Shown one piece after another: positions 8,399 through 15,988 of a stretch of DNA of 50,963 nt. The translations under genes were made by a program, and so were the position numbers. The stretch is from a virus. The notes under the pieces were generated by a model. It saw only the letters and a list, made by a program, of their open reading frames with translations, did no database searches and had not been told where the DNA came from. The stretch is taken from IMG/VR virus record IMGVR_UViG_3300025520_000101, positions 1-50,963 of that record; one strand, given 5' to 3'. Position 1 is the first letter of the stretch, and each line of letters begins with the position of its first letter.

Positions 8399-9214
8399 AT
8401 GAAAAATCCATTTAATCTCAGCAATTTTAGAATCGAATCGCTCAATGTTGATACTTTTGTTGTCAGATCAGATAGCGAGCGCTTCGGGAAAGGTGCAATT
8501 ACATTTGAAAGCTTTTCTAGAAATGATTGTGTAGAATATATATTCAATAATTCGGATCCCGTAAAGCCATCGTATTATGTCATTGAAGATTTGAGCACTT
8601 GGAGCTCAAATGCTGCTGTAAAAAGCAAGATTGAGCGTTTTGATACGTTTATAGATGCGATTAAGGCTTTTGATAGGTATCGTTCAAATCCTTATGATTA
8701 TACAGATGAAAAGGCAAGACTTACTCTTGGCGTATCCGTGGGCAACGCCGAGGTAGACATCATTCATGTAAGGGGTGATAAGAATTGTCTTGTTGCCGAT
8801 TTTATAGGATCTCCAGCGATAAACACCAATAAGTACTTTCTTAATAATATGATGAGCTTAAATAATCTCATCGGTATCGATCGAATCAGGTTGTATAATA
8901 CTGGTGGATTTTCAGATGTTGAATACAAAGACTGGACAAATATGTTCTTTAAAGACGCATCAATGGATGAATATGTTAGAACGTGTAATAGCTGCAAGAA
9001 CGATATGTTTGAAGGCTATCTGTTGGAAGTGAGCGGTGACACATACTGTTCGGAGGAATGTCTACACTTAGAAGTCTCTCCAGATGAATATGAAGAGTTT
9101 TTTGAATCAGGCGATGCATGCTGGACAACATTCCCTATTCCGGATGGTTATATGCTTGATGATGTGCAGGATTATAAAGTATTAGTTGATGAAGAAATGG
9201 ATATGGAGGTGTAA
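8399..9214 (+). CDS. Zinc-ribbon-containing unknown protein
   Basis: 271 residues from ATG 8399, preferred over GTG 8390 because AAGGGG then serves as a spaced ribosome site. A CxxC ... CxxxC cluster (CNSCKNDMFEGYL ... YCSEECL, about residues 200-223) looks like a small zinc ribbon. The N-terminal two thirds are mixed alpha/beta with no recognised family. It is 12 nt after the SprT-like gene and is followed immediately by 9216-9452, so the three are likely translated from one message. Confidence 0.6.
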   Translation: MKNPFNLSNFRIESLNVDTFVVRSDSERFGKGAITFESFSRNDCVEYIFNNSDPVKPSYYVIEDLSTWSSNAAVKSKIERFDTFIDAIKAFDRYRSNPYDYTDEKARLTLGVSVGNAEVDIIHVRGDKNCLVADFIGSPAINTNKYFLNNMMSLNNLIGIDRIRLYNTGGFSDVEYKDWTNMFFKDASMDEYVRTCNSCKNDMFEGYLLEVSGDTYCSEECLHLEVSPDEYEEFFESGDACWTTFPIPDGYMLDDVQDYKVLVDEEMDMEV

Positions 9215-9215
9215 A

Positions 9216-9452
9216 ATGAAACGAGTTGGAACATACAAATCGTTCAAGCTTTATGAAGTGACGGAAAAAGATATTTATGAGTCTGGGGGCGCTGAAAGCA
9301 CCTATGTTAAAGGTTCGATTTTGATCTTTCTTCCGGATGATGATAATCCTTCTTTTCGATACGAAGAATGGAACGCTGATTCCATGCAAGAAGCAAAAGA
9401 TTTTATTGATAGTCATGAAATCAATGACGCTGAAGATGAATATGAGAGGTGA
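9216..9452 (+). CDS. Small acidic unknown protein
   Basis: 78 residues from ATG 9216 with GGAGGTG (9205-9211). It starts right after the preceding stop. Sequence MKRVGTYKSFKLYEVTEKDI then acidic, ending in DAEDEYER. The beginning (short basic strand then Lys/Tyr pattern) is seen in many element-borne small proteins, but no function is known. Confidence 0.55.
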   Translation: MKRVGTYKSFKLYEVTEKDIYESGGAESTYVKGSILIFLPDDDNPSFRYEEWNADSMQEAKDFIDSHEINDAEDEYER

Positions 9453-9483
9453 GTTTGATTAATAAGTATATTGGAGAAAATTT

Positions 9484-9837
9484 ATGGATAAAGAAAATTA
9501 TAATGTAAAAGAAAAAATCTATTTTGTACCATACTATGCGAATGGTTCCGGATTCTGGGGATTGCTTTTTTATTTCGTTTTGGAAAAAATATTTAGGAGA
9601 ATAAGCTTAAAGAGCATTCTAACGAAAGTAAGAAAATTGTCTTTGCTATCCTCTTTATTGGTCCTACTGTTTCTTGTTGGGTGGTTTAGTTTTTCAATAT
9701 TAATACCTTCACTAGAAGTATCTAATATAACTCTCGATGAGATATTTAAAAATGAAATAAGTCATGAGAAGCTACTGCGATTCAAGATTGAAGTTGATGA
9801 AAGAAGTTCATTTATCAGGAGCGATCCAATAAATTAA
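9484..9837 (+). CDS. Membrane protein, unknown
   Basis: 117 residues, ATG behind TTGGAGAA. One clear hydrophobic helix (about residues 57-80, LSLLSSLLVLLFLVGWFSFS) and a weaker one near residues 20-36 (GSGFWGLLFYFVLEKIF), joined by a basic loop. The C-terminus is charged and probably soluble. No family recognised. Confidence 0.55.
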   Translation: MDKENYNVKEKIYFVPYYANGSGFWGLLFYFVLEKIFRRISLKSILTKVRKLSLLSSLLVLLFLVGWFSFSILIPSLEVSNITLDEIFKNEISHEKLLRFKIEVDERSSFIRSDPIN

Positions 9838-9873
9838 ATTCACAAAATAGAATAATAACCTGAAGGAGAATTT

Positions 9874-10290
9874 ATGAGTGTAAGAAAAACGTTGTTTATT
9901 AGCAATTTGAGTGATTTACCAAGCTCAGAGCAATATTATACCTCTAGAAAATACGACAGCATGGAGTATGTGAAAAAGAGCATAAAATATTTTGTCGTTA
10001 GCTCATTGATCGGCCTTTTCTTCGCATGGATATTAACGCTGGATGGAGCTTCGATTGATCCAAACATTAGCACTGGCTTATCACGTGTAATTATCGTAGC
10101 TGCGTTTGGATATATGGGATTTTCTTTCCATGCAGGAATGTCATTAATCGATGCGAAAGTGAGTTTTGTAACGATTCTAATACTATTAGTTACAGGGATT
10201 CTTGCCTTAGTGTTTGCTTTTGCAACTGCAATAGGATCTATAATCGCCATTCCACGTTTTATAATCAATGTACGTAAGATCTACAAATAA
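9874..10290 (+). CDS. Multi-pass membrane protein, unknown
   Basis: 138 residues, ATG behind GAAGGAG. A soluble N-terminus of about 40 residues is followed by three to four hydrophobic segments (FVVSSLIGLFFAWILTL, VIIVAAFGYMGFSF, VTILILLVTGILALVFAFATA), ending in a basic tail (RFIINVRKIYK). No family recognised. It follows another membrane protein in the operon and may work with it. Confidence 0.55.
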   Translation: MSVRKTLFISNLSDLPSSEQYYTSRKYDSMEYVKKSIKYFVVSSLIGLFFAWILTLDGASIDPNISTGLSRVIIVAAFGYMGFSFHAGMSLIDAKVSFVTILILLVTGILALVFAFATAIGSIIAIPRFIINVRKIYK

Positions 10291-10308
10291 TTCATGTGAG
10301 GTGTTTTT

Positions 10309-10566
10309 ATGAAATACAAAGAAGAAAATGAAAAAATAATTACCGACACTGGTCGAGTGGATGATGACGTGCTACAGTACATTAAATCGATTTCAGCGAT
10401 CATCGACTTTGACTTGTCCCAATTCGAAATATCTAACATTTACTCATTGAATGCTATTTTGGATTCTCCAGATCGTTTTATCAACGATGCTGATACTTGT
10501 CAGAAGATTAGAGATCTTAAAGAGCTTATTCGTTTAATGGGAGGTCTCGAAAATGTATCAAAATGA
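10309..10566 (+). CDS. Small unknown protein coupled to the RadC-like gene
   Basis: 85 residues, ATG behind GTGAGGTG. Acidic and helical, ending ELIRLMGGLENVSK. Its last 14 bases overlap the start of the RadC-like gene, and the GGGAGGT needed for that gene lies inside this one, so translation of the two is probably coupled. Weak C-terminal similarity to the 5068-5331 product. Confidence 0.55.
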   Translation: MKYKEENEKIITDTGRVDDDVLQYIKSISAIIDFDLSQFEISNIYSLNAILDSPDRFINDADTCQKIRDLKELIRLMGGLENVSK

Positions 10567-11770
10567 TTTAGAGCGTTTTATAGAGCTTTTTAGTTCTTTT
10601 ACAAAAGTAAATAAGTCAACTCTAACTAAATTCTTGAGAGACAACAATGTTACAGAACTTTTATCAAGACCAACGGATGTCACGCTCAATCCAAAATCGC
10701 TAGAAGCTATTGAGAACCTACGGTCATTGCGAAACCTTTTTGACAACTTAAAATCATACGATCGTGAGTATAAGCTTACAAGCCCTAAAGAAGCGTGCGA
10801 CTATTTTAAGAATAGATTTGCCGATATAAGAGACAAAGAATACTTTTCCGTTACTTACTTAGACACGAAAAATCGTGTGATTGATTCTGAAATCATTTTC
10901 AAAGGAACTATTAATGCGTCTGCTGTTTTTCCAAGAGAGATATTTAAAAACGTTTTAATGAAAAATGCGCAATCTGTTTTATTCGGCCACAATCACCCGT
11001 CTGGCATTTGTGATCCTAGCAAAGAAGATATCGCAATTACAAGAAGGTTAATTGAAGCTGGCAATATCTTCAACATCTCAGTACTAGATCATGTAATTGT
11101 AGGTGGAACTAACTACTATTCCATGAGAGAAAATAACGATTTTGTTTTTGAAAATTCATTCTCTAACGATATCAAATCTGGACTTGTTAGTGAATCTGCT
11201 TCGGAACAATATATGTTGAAAGGGGAGGATGTAGCAGTGGAAAAAAAGAATAGCACGGAAGTAAAAATGTTATATGAGATGATCGGCTACAAGCTTGACG
11301 ACAAACTTTGCTTCACGACATTTGAAATGTTAGAAAATGAGTTCGAAAAAGGAAATCTATTTGAAAATATAAAAGCGTTTTCAAATCTTCCGGACGAAGA
11401 GAAACAATTAATGGCTAATGATTTTGAAGTTAATTTTAAACAGTATCAAGATGATTATGAATGGGATGAGTTTTATCGTGACAATGTAGCGAATTATAAT
11501 CAAATCACTGAAATTATTAATTTCGATTATACTGATATATCTGTAGATGGTCATGCCGGCAGATGGCATTCAGTAATGGAAGTGCCAAACAGATGGAGCA
11601 ATGAATTTAATGAGGGCGAACCTTTTTACCTGGTAAAACATGATAGCGAAGATAAACCATACGCAATCATAACTGAAAATCTTCGTGTTGTGCTTCATGA
11701 AGCTCCAAACGGTTTCAGAGATCTAGATATGGAGTCACAGATTTCTAATGATCAAGAATTTGAAATGTAA
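10553..11770 (+). CDS. RadC/JAB-domain protein with C-terminal LPD-like domain
   Basis: 405 residues. The JAMM/JAB metal site is seen as GHNHPSGICDPSKED (about residues 145-159), the form found in RadC-family (MPN/JAB) proteins; the usual RadC N-terminal helix-hairpin-helix is replaced by an unrelated helical region. Residues about 330-395 (GRWHSVMEVPNRW ... EPFYLVKHDSEDKPYAIITENLRVVL) resemble a large-polyvalent-protein accessory domain (LPD28-like) common on proteins delivered by phages and conjugative elements. A JAB peptidase or anti-restriction helper is plausible; the biochemical role of RadC-type domains is unsettled. Hairpin element B follows 20 nt downstream. Confidence 0.8.
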   Translation: MYQNDLERFIELFSSFTKVNKSTLTKFLRDNNVTELLSRPTDVTLNPKSLEAIENLRSLRNLFDNLKSYDREYKLTSPKEACDYFKNRFADIRDKEYFSVTYLDTKNRVIDSEIIFKGTINASAVFPREIFKNVLMKNAQSVLFGHNHPSGICDPSKEDIAITRRLIEAGNIFNISVLDHVIVGGTNYYSMRENNDFVFENSFSNDIKSGLVSESASEQYMLKGEDVAVEKKNSTEVKMLYEMIGYKLDDKLCFTTFEMLENEFEKGNLFENIKAFSNLPDEEKQLMANDFEVNFKQYQDDYEWDEFYRDNVANYNQITEIINFDYTDISVDGHAGRWHSVMEVPNRWSNEFNEGEPFYLVKHDSEDKPYAIITENLRVVLHEAPNGFRDLDMESQISNDQEFEM

Positions 11771-11790
11771 GTTGAATTTTGATTAATCTT

Positions 11791-11855
11791 TGTAACTCGT
11801 TTTTTTATGCTGGTAGCTCATGGCCAATGCCTGGAGAAGGACATTTTGAGTTACA
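11791..11855 (+). repeat. 65-nt hairpin element, copy B
   Basis: Perfect terminal inverted repeat TGTAACTC (11791-11798) / GAGTTACA (11848-11855). The centre holds GGTAGCTCATGGCCAATGCC, which folds with CAT pairing ATG. Aligns without gaps to copies A and C. It ends 21 nt before the next ATG. Confidence 0.75.
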
Positions 11856-11876
11856 TTCAATTAGAAAGAGGTGTTT

Positions 11877-12035
11877 ATGGAAAATAACGAAAAAGAAAAA
11901 AGAAGAAAACGAATTGAGGTTCTTATGAAGCAATATGAGGAATTGTATGGCTACGATCACGTCATGAACAATTTCAATTATTTCTATGACAAAGCGGTCT
12001 CAGAAGAGTACACAGTAACTGATGTCTCAAACTAG
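11877..12035 (+). CDS. Very small basic-N-terminus protein
   Basis: 52 residues, ATG 11877 behind AAAGAGGTG, ending TAG at 12033-12035. It begins with a strongly charged run (ENNEKEKRRKRIEVLMKQYEEL) and continues with aromatic residues (YGYDHVMNNFNYFYDKAV). Likely a real gene because of the ribosome site and its place between hairpin element B and a strong hairpin. Function unknown. Confidence 0.5.
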   Translation: MENNEKEKRRKRIEVLMKQYEELYGYDHVMNNFNYFYDKAVSEEYTVTDVSN

Positions 12036-12051
12036 AAACAATAACATTAAA

Positions 12052-12081
12052 GAAGCCCTTGGATATTAATCCAGGGGCTTC
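12052..12081 (+). terminator. Strong hairpin without T tract
   Basis: GAAGCCC / GGGCTTC extended by TGGAT / ATCCA gives a 13-bp stem (one T-G pair) with a 4-nt loop. No T run follows, so it may be a processing or stability hairpin rather than an efficient terminator. It separates the long operon from the gene at 12105. Confidence 0.6.
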
Positions 12082-12104
12082 AATACATAATAGGGGGAAT
12101 TTAC

Positions 12105-12713
12105 TTGAAAAAGCACGAAATGATACATATGGTAGAAAACTACATCCACTACATTAAAGACACTCAGAGAGTAAAAATGCCATCTACAACGCTACTCCTG
12201 TTAAGAAAATTGATTGACCATATGAACAAAGATGGGTTCTGCTTTATAAAAAACGAAACGCTTATGAACTATCTTCAAAAATCACTTAGAACTGTGCAAT
12301 CATGTACAAAATACCTAGAAGATAACGGATTTGTAGTGAAAGTTACTCGATTCAGGAACAATGGCAGTCAGAAAGAAAATGGTTATCAGTTGAAGATTGA
12401 CGTCCTTCTTGGGCTGGATCATGAACTCGAACATGAAAAACAAAACCTTGAAAACAAATCGCAAGACGAGAAGATTGATTGGAATTATTATCAAACCGAA
12501 GCATACATCGAGGGGTGCAGAAATTCGCTCAAACTTATCAATGAGGATCCCAAAGACATCTCTTTTTCAATAACCGGAGAGCTTGATGAATGGAGAAATA
12601 ATCTCAAGGTGAAAGTGGAGAGTCTTAAGCAAAGTGGATTATCAGGAAATCGTGATGGACCATCAAAAAACAAAAACTGCATGGGGAGGGTGCAATTATC
12701 TGCTCCCCCTTAA
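12105..12713 (+). CDS. Winged-helix DNA-binding protein
   Basis: 202 residues from TTG 12105 with GGGGG upstream. Residues about 25-85 form a winged-helix pattern (LLLLRKLIDHM ... FIKNETLMNYLQKSLRTVQ ... YLEDNGFVVKV) like the wHTH_36 type found in plasmid replication initiators and phage regulators. The C-terminal half is charged and helical. The last codons lie in a GGGGAG/CTCCCC hairpin (12683-12708) that may terminate transcription. A role in replication or regulation is inferred, not shown. Confidence 0.6.
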   Translation: MKKHEMIHMVENYIHYIKDTQRVKMPSTTLLLLRKLIDHMNKDGFCFIKNETLMNYLQKSLRTVQSCTKYLEDNGFVVKVTRFRNNGSQKENGYQLKIDVLLGLDHELEHEKQNLENKSQDEKIDWNYYQTEAYIEGCRNSLKLINEDPKDISFSITGELDEWRNNLKVKVESLKQSGLSGNRDGPSKNKNCMGRVQLSAPP

Positions 12714-12768
12714 CTATAACTCTTGAACTAGATATGGGATATTGAAAATAAGATAAAGGAGTTAGTAT

Positions 12769-13488
12769 ATGAGAAGAATATACAGAAAGAGACATGCTAA
12801 ATCTTTCAGCACATTTACATTTATTTGCGTTTTGATCAGTTATTACACGTTTTACTTTTGGGGAATAGAGAAGGTAATCATGGTGGCCATACTCATGTTA
12901 CTGAGCTTCTTTTTCTATAAAAAATTTCGTAGCTTTCGTACTAAGTCAAAATACTTAAACTCTGGCATGAAAGAAGTTGATACCATGTCTGGTACAGAGT
13001 TTGAAAACTTTCTTTTGGCGCATTTTGAGAAGCTAGGTTACAAAGGAAACACAACTCAGGCTTCTAACGATTTTGGTGCTGACCTGGTACTAAAAAAAGA
13101 TGGTGAGATTATTGTGATCCAAGCTAAGCGTCACAAAGGCAAAATTGGCATTAAAGCCGTTCAAGAAGTATCTGGAGCAATTAATTTCTATAGTGCTACA
13201 AAAGGCATTGTTGTGACAAACAATTATTTTACGCCTGCTGCTGTTAAGCTTGCAGAAGCTTCTAAGATCGAATTATGGGACCGCAAATCACTTTCAGTCA
13301 GGATGAAAGCGTATATGAAAAATAAACGACTTTCTGACGATCATCTAAATTCAAACGAGCAATCAGGAGTAGAGGGGCATCAGATGTGTCCTCGATGTAA
13401 TGCCAATCTTGTTGAACGCAAAGGACAGCACGGAAATTTTTACGGATGTTCTAACTTTCCAAAGTGCACATACACTCAATCAATTTGA
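12769..13488 (+). CDS. Membrane-anchored Mrr-type restriction endonuclease-like protein with zinc ribbon
   Basis: 239 residues, ATG behind AAAGGAG. Two N-terminal hydrophobic helices (about residues 12-48) are followed by an Mrr_cat/PD-(D/E)xK domain: MSGTEFENFL, NDFGADLVL, IVIQAKRHKGKIG (D and QxK catalytic pattern, about residues 66-150) and GIVVTNNYFTPAA. The C-terminus is a topoisomerase-type zinc ribbon (CPRCNANLVERKG ... FYGCSNFPKC). Such proteins are thought to cut modified or foreign DNA near the membrane; the specificity is unknown. It is tail-to-tail with the next gene with only 12 bp between. Confidence 0.8.
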   Translation: MRRIYRKRHAKSFSTFTFICVLISYYTFYFWGIEKVIMVAILMLLSFFFYKKFRSFRTKSKYLNSGMKEVDTMSGTEFENFLLAHFEKLGYKGNTTQASNDFGADLVLKKDGEIIVIQAKRHKGKIGIKAVQEVSGAINFYSATKGIVVTNNYFTPAAVKLAEASKIELWDRKSLSVRMKAYMKNKRLSDDHLNSNEQSGVEGHQMCPRCNANLVERKGQHGNFYGCSNFPKCTYTQSI

Positions 13489-13500
13489 TTAGGAGCGTAT

Positions 13501-13803
13501 TTAATATTTATTGCGCAGTTCTATATCATCTGGATGCAATTTTGATATAAATCGTTGAAACGCTGCTTCAAGATCTCGTAATACGGTTTTATCAATAAGT
13601 TCTCTTTCTATTGGTTCAACGTATTCCATTTCCACGAGCAACTGGTCATACATGTTAAGTCTTTCGTTGAAATAATACCCCCAAAATTCATTATCTTTAT
13701 GCCGATTGCTGTGATCGTAGAGCACAATTGAACCTGCCTTTGCAGGTTCTCCCATATCATCGACGAAATCTTCTTTGAATATAAAAAACTTTCTTTTTGC
13801 CAA
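13501..13803 (-). CDS. Unknown small protein downstream of a structured RNA locus
   Basis: 100 residues from TTG (13803) with GAAAGGAAGG upstream. Sequence AKRKFFIFKEDFVDDMGEPAKAGSIVLYDH is beta-like and compact; the rest is helical and charged. No family recognised. The gene lies downstream, on the minus strand, of a multi-hairpin RNA locus that ends in tandem hairpins with T tracts in this direction. That order (RNA, terminator, small protein) recalls type III toxin-antitoxin loci, but the protein does not look like a known ToxN. Confidence 0.55.
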   Translation of the reverse strand: MAKRKFFIFKEDFVDDMGEPAKAGSIVLYDHSNRHKDNEFWGYYFNERLNMYDQLLVEMEYVEPIERELIDKTVLRDLEAAFQRFISKLHPDDIELRNKY

Positions 13804-13892
13804 TTGGAATACCTTCCTTTCTTCGTGTCGGAATATGTCGAATATTGTATTTTTTTATTTTATAAATCTATTTTATATGTTATAATGGCTTT

Positions 13893-14087
13893 AAGCAAAA
13901 CAAAACCACCATTTCTGGTGGTTAGATTTTAAAAACCACCTACAGGTGGTCATACATATTAGTTTCACCCTTACAAGCGTTTCCTAGGCGTTTGTAAGTG
14001 GATCAAGTTAGCGGTCACTAACCTGAAACAACTCGACACTAAGTCTAAAGCACTAGACGAAATGTGATTAATGCGATGAAACTTTTT
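13893..14087. ncRNA. Candidate structured non-coding RNA with a cloverleaf-like fold
   Basis: No gene fits here. Long-range stem AGTTTCA (13961-13967) / TGAAACT (14077-14083) encloses three hairpins: a 10-bp stem at 13970-13979/13989-13998, GTTAG/CTAAC at 14007-14022 and GTCTA/TAGAC at 14043-14058. Two further hairpins, both ACCACC/GGTGGT, lie at 13904-13923 and 13935-13950. Promoters face in from both sides: an extended -10 TGTTATAAT (13878-13886) on plus and a good promoter on minus (14094-14122). The strand is unsettled: one stem has a G-T pair only in the plus RNA, while the two ACCACC hairpins carry T tracts only in the minus RNA. Confidence 0.6.
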
Positions 14088-14093
14088 GATTTG

Positions 14094-14122
14094 ATTATAC
14101 CACATCAAATGTCATTCGACAA
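14094..14122 (-). promoter_or_regulatory. Sigma-A promoter reading leftward into the RNA locus
   Basis: On the minus strand: -35 TTGTCG (14117-14122), 17-bp spacer, -10 TATAAT (14094-14099) preceded by TGG, an extended -10. Transcripts would start near 14087 and meet the T-tract hairpins at 13931-13950 and 13900-13923. Confidence 0.7.
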
Positions 14123-14128
14123 TATTAT

Positions 14129-14158
14129 TTGACGTTGATACGTGCCATTTCATAAAGT
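14129..14158 (+). promoter_or_regulatory. Probable promoter of the 14240 gene
   Basis: -35 TTGACG (14129-14134) and a poor -10 around CATAAAGT (14151-14158). It would start transcription just ahead of the terminator at 14184-14222. Divergent from the promoter at 14094-14122. Confidence 0.45.
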
Positions 14159-14183
14159 TTTAACATTTAAGGATGTTTCTGTT

Positions 14184-14222
14184 ATGCTGTCTAGCTTAGT
14201 TCTAGGCAGCATTTTTTATTTT
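14184..14222 (+). terminator. Attenuator-like terminator directly before a ribosome binding site
   Basis: 11-bp stem ATGCTGTCTAG / CTAGGCAGCAT (one T-G pair) with a 7-nt loop, followed by TTTTTTATTTTTTT. The T tract ends 7 nt before the AAGGTGG ribosome site of the gene at 14240, so every transcript of that gene must pass it. The upstream partner able to break this stem is not obvious in the plus leader. Confidence 0.85.
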
Positions 14223-14239
14223 TTTGATAAGGTGGTAAT

Positions 14240-15085
14240 ATGAGATTAAAAAGTAGCATCCTTATAAAACTTCAAAATGATGAGACGATACAGTATAAAG
14301 CAGCTGTTATTATTTTGATGCATATGGCAAAGCGACAGAATAATAATGGCTACGTTAAGGATCTTCATTATTCTGAAGTCTGTGGAGAAACGGGCTACGT
14401 TCGTCAAACTTTTTATGATACCCTTAAAGCTTTAAGAACTGGAGGGTATATTAAATATCACCATCTTCAAAAAAATGGTTTTTATGATATTCAAATTTTG
14501 AACAACACCATCTCAAAAGGAGATCAGTTTTTGAAACTCAATGACAAAGAACTCTTGAGTCGAGAACTTAGAAACTTATCAACCGCAGAGTTAAAGCTTT
14601 ATTTGTATGGTCGCCAGAGCTGCTATACAACAGAAAAGCGCAAGAAGGCATATACATCAATTACAGTAATGAGGTTAGCACAAATCATAGGAATCTCTGA
14701 AAAATCGGTGTATTTAATCAAGTCAATGCTTGAAAAAGTAAAGAGTAAAACTAAAATGGCAATAAACATCGAGGGAAATTCCGATAAACCGAATTGGCCA
14801 TCAGAGATTTTATATCTTGCTTATGCAAGTAATTCTGAAAAAGAATTCGATTATGACGATTGCGGGATGTACTCACACTCTATTAAATCAAATTGTAGAC
14901 GAGCGGGTATAGATTCAGGAGTCGATCAGAAAGCAATCATGGATACAGCAAATCTTATTATTCAGTACCACAAGAAAGCTGATCCGAACGCAATGTTAAA
15001 ATTCATAATAGACACAATTCTAAAACGTAGATCCAATGAACCTAAATATATTCACCAGGTATTACGTGATAGATTTTCATTCTAA
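14240..15085 (+). CDS. Protein with winged-helix segments; candidate replication or copy-control protein
   Basis: 281 residues, ATG behind AAGGTGG. The N-terminal 90 residues form a winged-helix pattern (YKAAVIILMHMAKRQ ... YSEVCGETGYVRQTFYDTLKALRTGGYIKYHHL). A second possible DNA-binding segment is seen around residues 140-170 (SITVMRLAQIIGISEKSVYLIKSML). Similar proteins occur on Bacillus and Clostridium plasmids. The attenuator in front and the regularly spaced repeats behind (15234-15385) fit a replication initiator, but no catalytic motif is present, so a plain regulator is equally possible. Confidence 0.6.
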   Translation: MRLKSSILIKLQNDETIQYKAAVIILMHMAKRQNNNGYVKDLHYSEVCGETGYVRQTFYDTLKALRTGGYIKYHHLQKNGFYDIQILNNTISKGDQFLKLNDKELLSRELRNLSTAELKLYLYGRQSCYTTEKRKKAYTSITVMRLAQIIGISEKSVYLIKSMLEKVKSKTKMAINIEGNSDKPNWPSEILYLAYASNSEKEFDYDDCGMYSHSIKSNCRRAGIDSGVDQKAIMDTANLIIQYHKKADPNAMLKFIIDTILKRRSNEPKYIHQVLRDRFSF

Positions 15086-15157
15086 AAGGCGCTCATAGCG
15101 TCTATTAGTGTTTGTATTAAAAGGTCAACAAATTAGTCGAGATTATAAATAAAAGCG

Positions 15158-15188
15158 AACACAGGTCAAATTTGAGCCTGTGTTTTTT
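15158..15188 (+). terminator. Intrinsic terminator after the 14240 gene
   Basis: AACACAGG (15158-15165) pairs with CCTGTGTT (15177-15184) around the palindrome TCAAATTTGA and is followed by TTTTTT. A strong terminator. Confidence 0.85.
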
Positions 15189-15233
15189 CATTTCATAGGT
15201 ATTTCTGCATCAGGAACTCTTTTTTTCCTCCTT

Positions 15234-15385
15234 TTGTCCAATAACAATTAAAAATTTGATTATAAGTCCAATTGTTTCTAATTAATTTTAGATAAGTCCA
15301 ATAAATATCAATAATAAGTCCAACAAAATATAAAAACCTTATTATAAGTAAAATAGTTTTAAAATATAGCATCAATTAAGTCCAC
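15234..15385. repeat. Iteron-like array of AAGTCCAA repeats
   Basis: Core AAGTCCA occurs at 15264, 15294, 15316 and about 15377, with degenerate copies TTGTCCA at 15234 and AAGTAAA at 15346. Successive starts are about 30, 30, 22, 30 and 31 bp apart, so the copies fall close to the same helix face. An AT-rich stretch follows. The rest of the gene-free stretch 15086-15717 holds a terminator, an A/T-rich run, a hairpin at 15526-15551 and a promoter. Confidence 0.6.
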
Positions 15386-15525
15386 TATTTATAAAAGATG
15401 AAGGTTTTGAACACATTGAAAAATTAAACTGTGAGCGGGAATTAAGAAGAGGATATTATTATTCTCTTTTATTATTAATCTAAGACTATATATACTATAA
15501 TTCTTAGTTTAATATTAATCTCTCA

Positions 15526-15551
15526 TCGGAAGAAAACTTCGTTTTCACCGA
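15526..15551. other. Hairpin in gene-free region
   Basis: TCGG / CCGA outer pairs and GAAAAC / GTTTTC inner pairs around a TTC loop. No clear T tract; it could be a weak bidirectional terminator separating the repeat array from the restriction operon. Confidence 0.4.
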
Positions 15552-15634
15552 TCTTTATATTTAATGCGGATAGAGTTTCTAACGAAACTCATTATTGATA
15601 TATTGGATATTGAAAAAGAAAGTTTCATCTTAAA

Positions 15635-15664
15635 TTGACAAATGTTAGCAGGTAATGATATTCT
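15635..15664 (+). promoter_or_regulatory. Promoter of the restriction-modification operon
   Basis: -35 TTGACA (15635-15640), 18-bp spacer, -10 TATTCT (15659-15664) preceded by TGA, an extended -10. It reads into the small gene at 15718 and the methylase-nuclease gene behind it. Confidence 0.7.
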
Positions 15665-15717
15665 AAAAGCATTATAGGTTCTATAGTGTCTATAGGATTT
15701 TGGGAAGGAGACTTTGT

Positions 15718-15957
15718 ATGAAAACATTTCATCCACGCAATTCAGTGTATGTGCCGGCAAGCGCTCCACATCCATCAAACACACAATACAAAGTATCAAT
15801 TGGTGTTGAAATGTGGGGCTGTGATCCAGTGGAAGTGATCAAAATTCAAATGGTCTATGATGGAAAGGTTGAGGGAAGAAAAAGTCCTTCATATCCAATT
15901 AATACGAAAGATTGGCTAAATGTCCATGAAGCAATTATCAGCTTAAAGAGTGTCTAG
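15718..15957 (+). CDS. Small unknown protein leading the restriction operon
   Basis: 79 residues from ATG 15718 with GGAAGGAG (15703-15710); the upstream GTG-like starts lack such a site. Sequence MKTFHPRNSVYVPASAPHP then beta-strand-like with MVYDGKVEGRKSPSYPI. It shows no helix-turn-helix, so it does not look like a controller (C) protein. It is 31 nt ahead of the methylase gene and shares its promoter, so a link to restriction control or to the element is possible but unproven. Confidence 0.5.
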   Translation: MKTFHPRNSVYVPASAPHPSNTQYKVSIGVEMWGCDPVEVIKIQMVYDGKVEGRKSPSYPINTKDWLNVHEAIISLKSV

Positions 15958-15988
15958 TAGATTGATTTGAAAATAAGGGGGATTATTC

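Noticed and set aside
13501-14087. A ToxIN-type toxin-antitoxin locus
   Set aside because: Gene order is suggestive, but the protein is only 100 residues and unlike ToxN, and the RNA lacks clean tandem repeats. Kept only as an arrangement worth testing.
15193-15375. Minus-strand reading frame across the repeat array
   Set aside because: Arises from AT-rich sequence, has no ribosome site and would leave the regular repeats unexplained.
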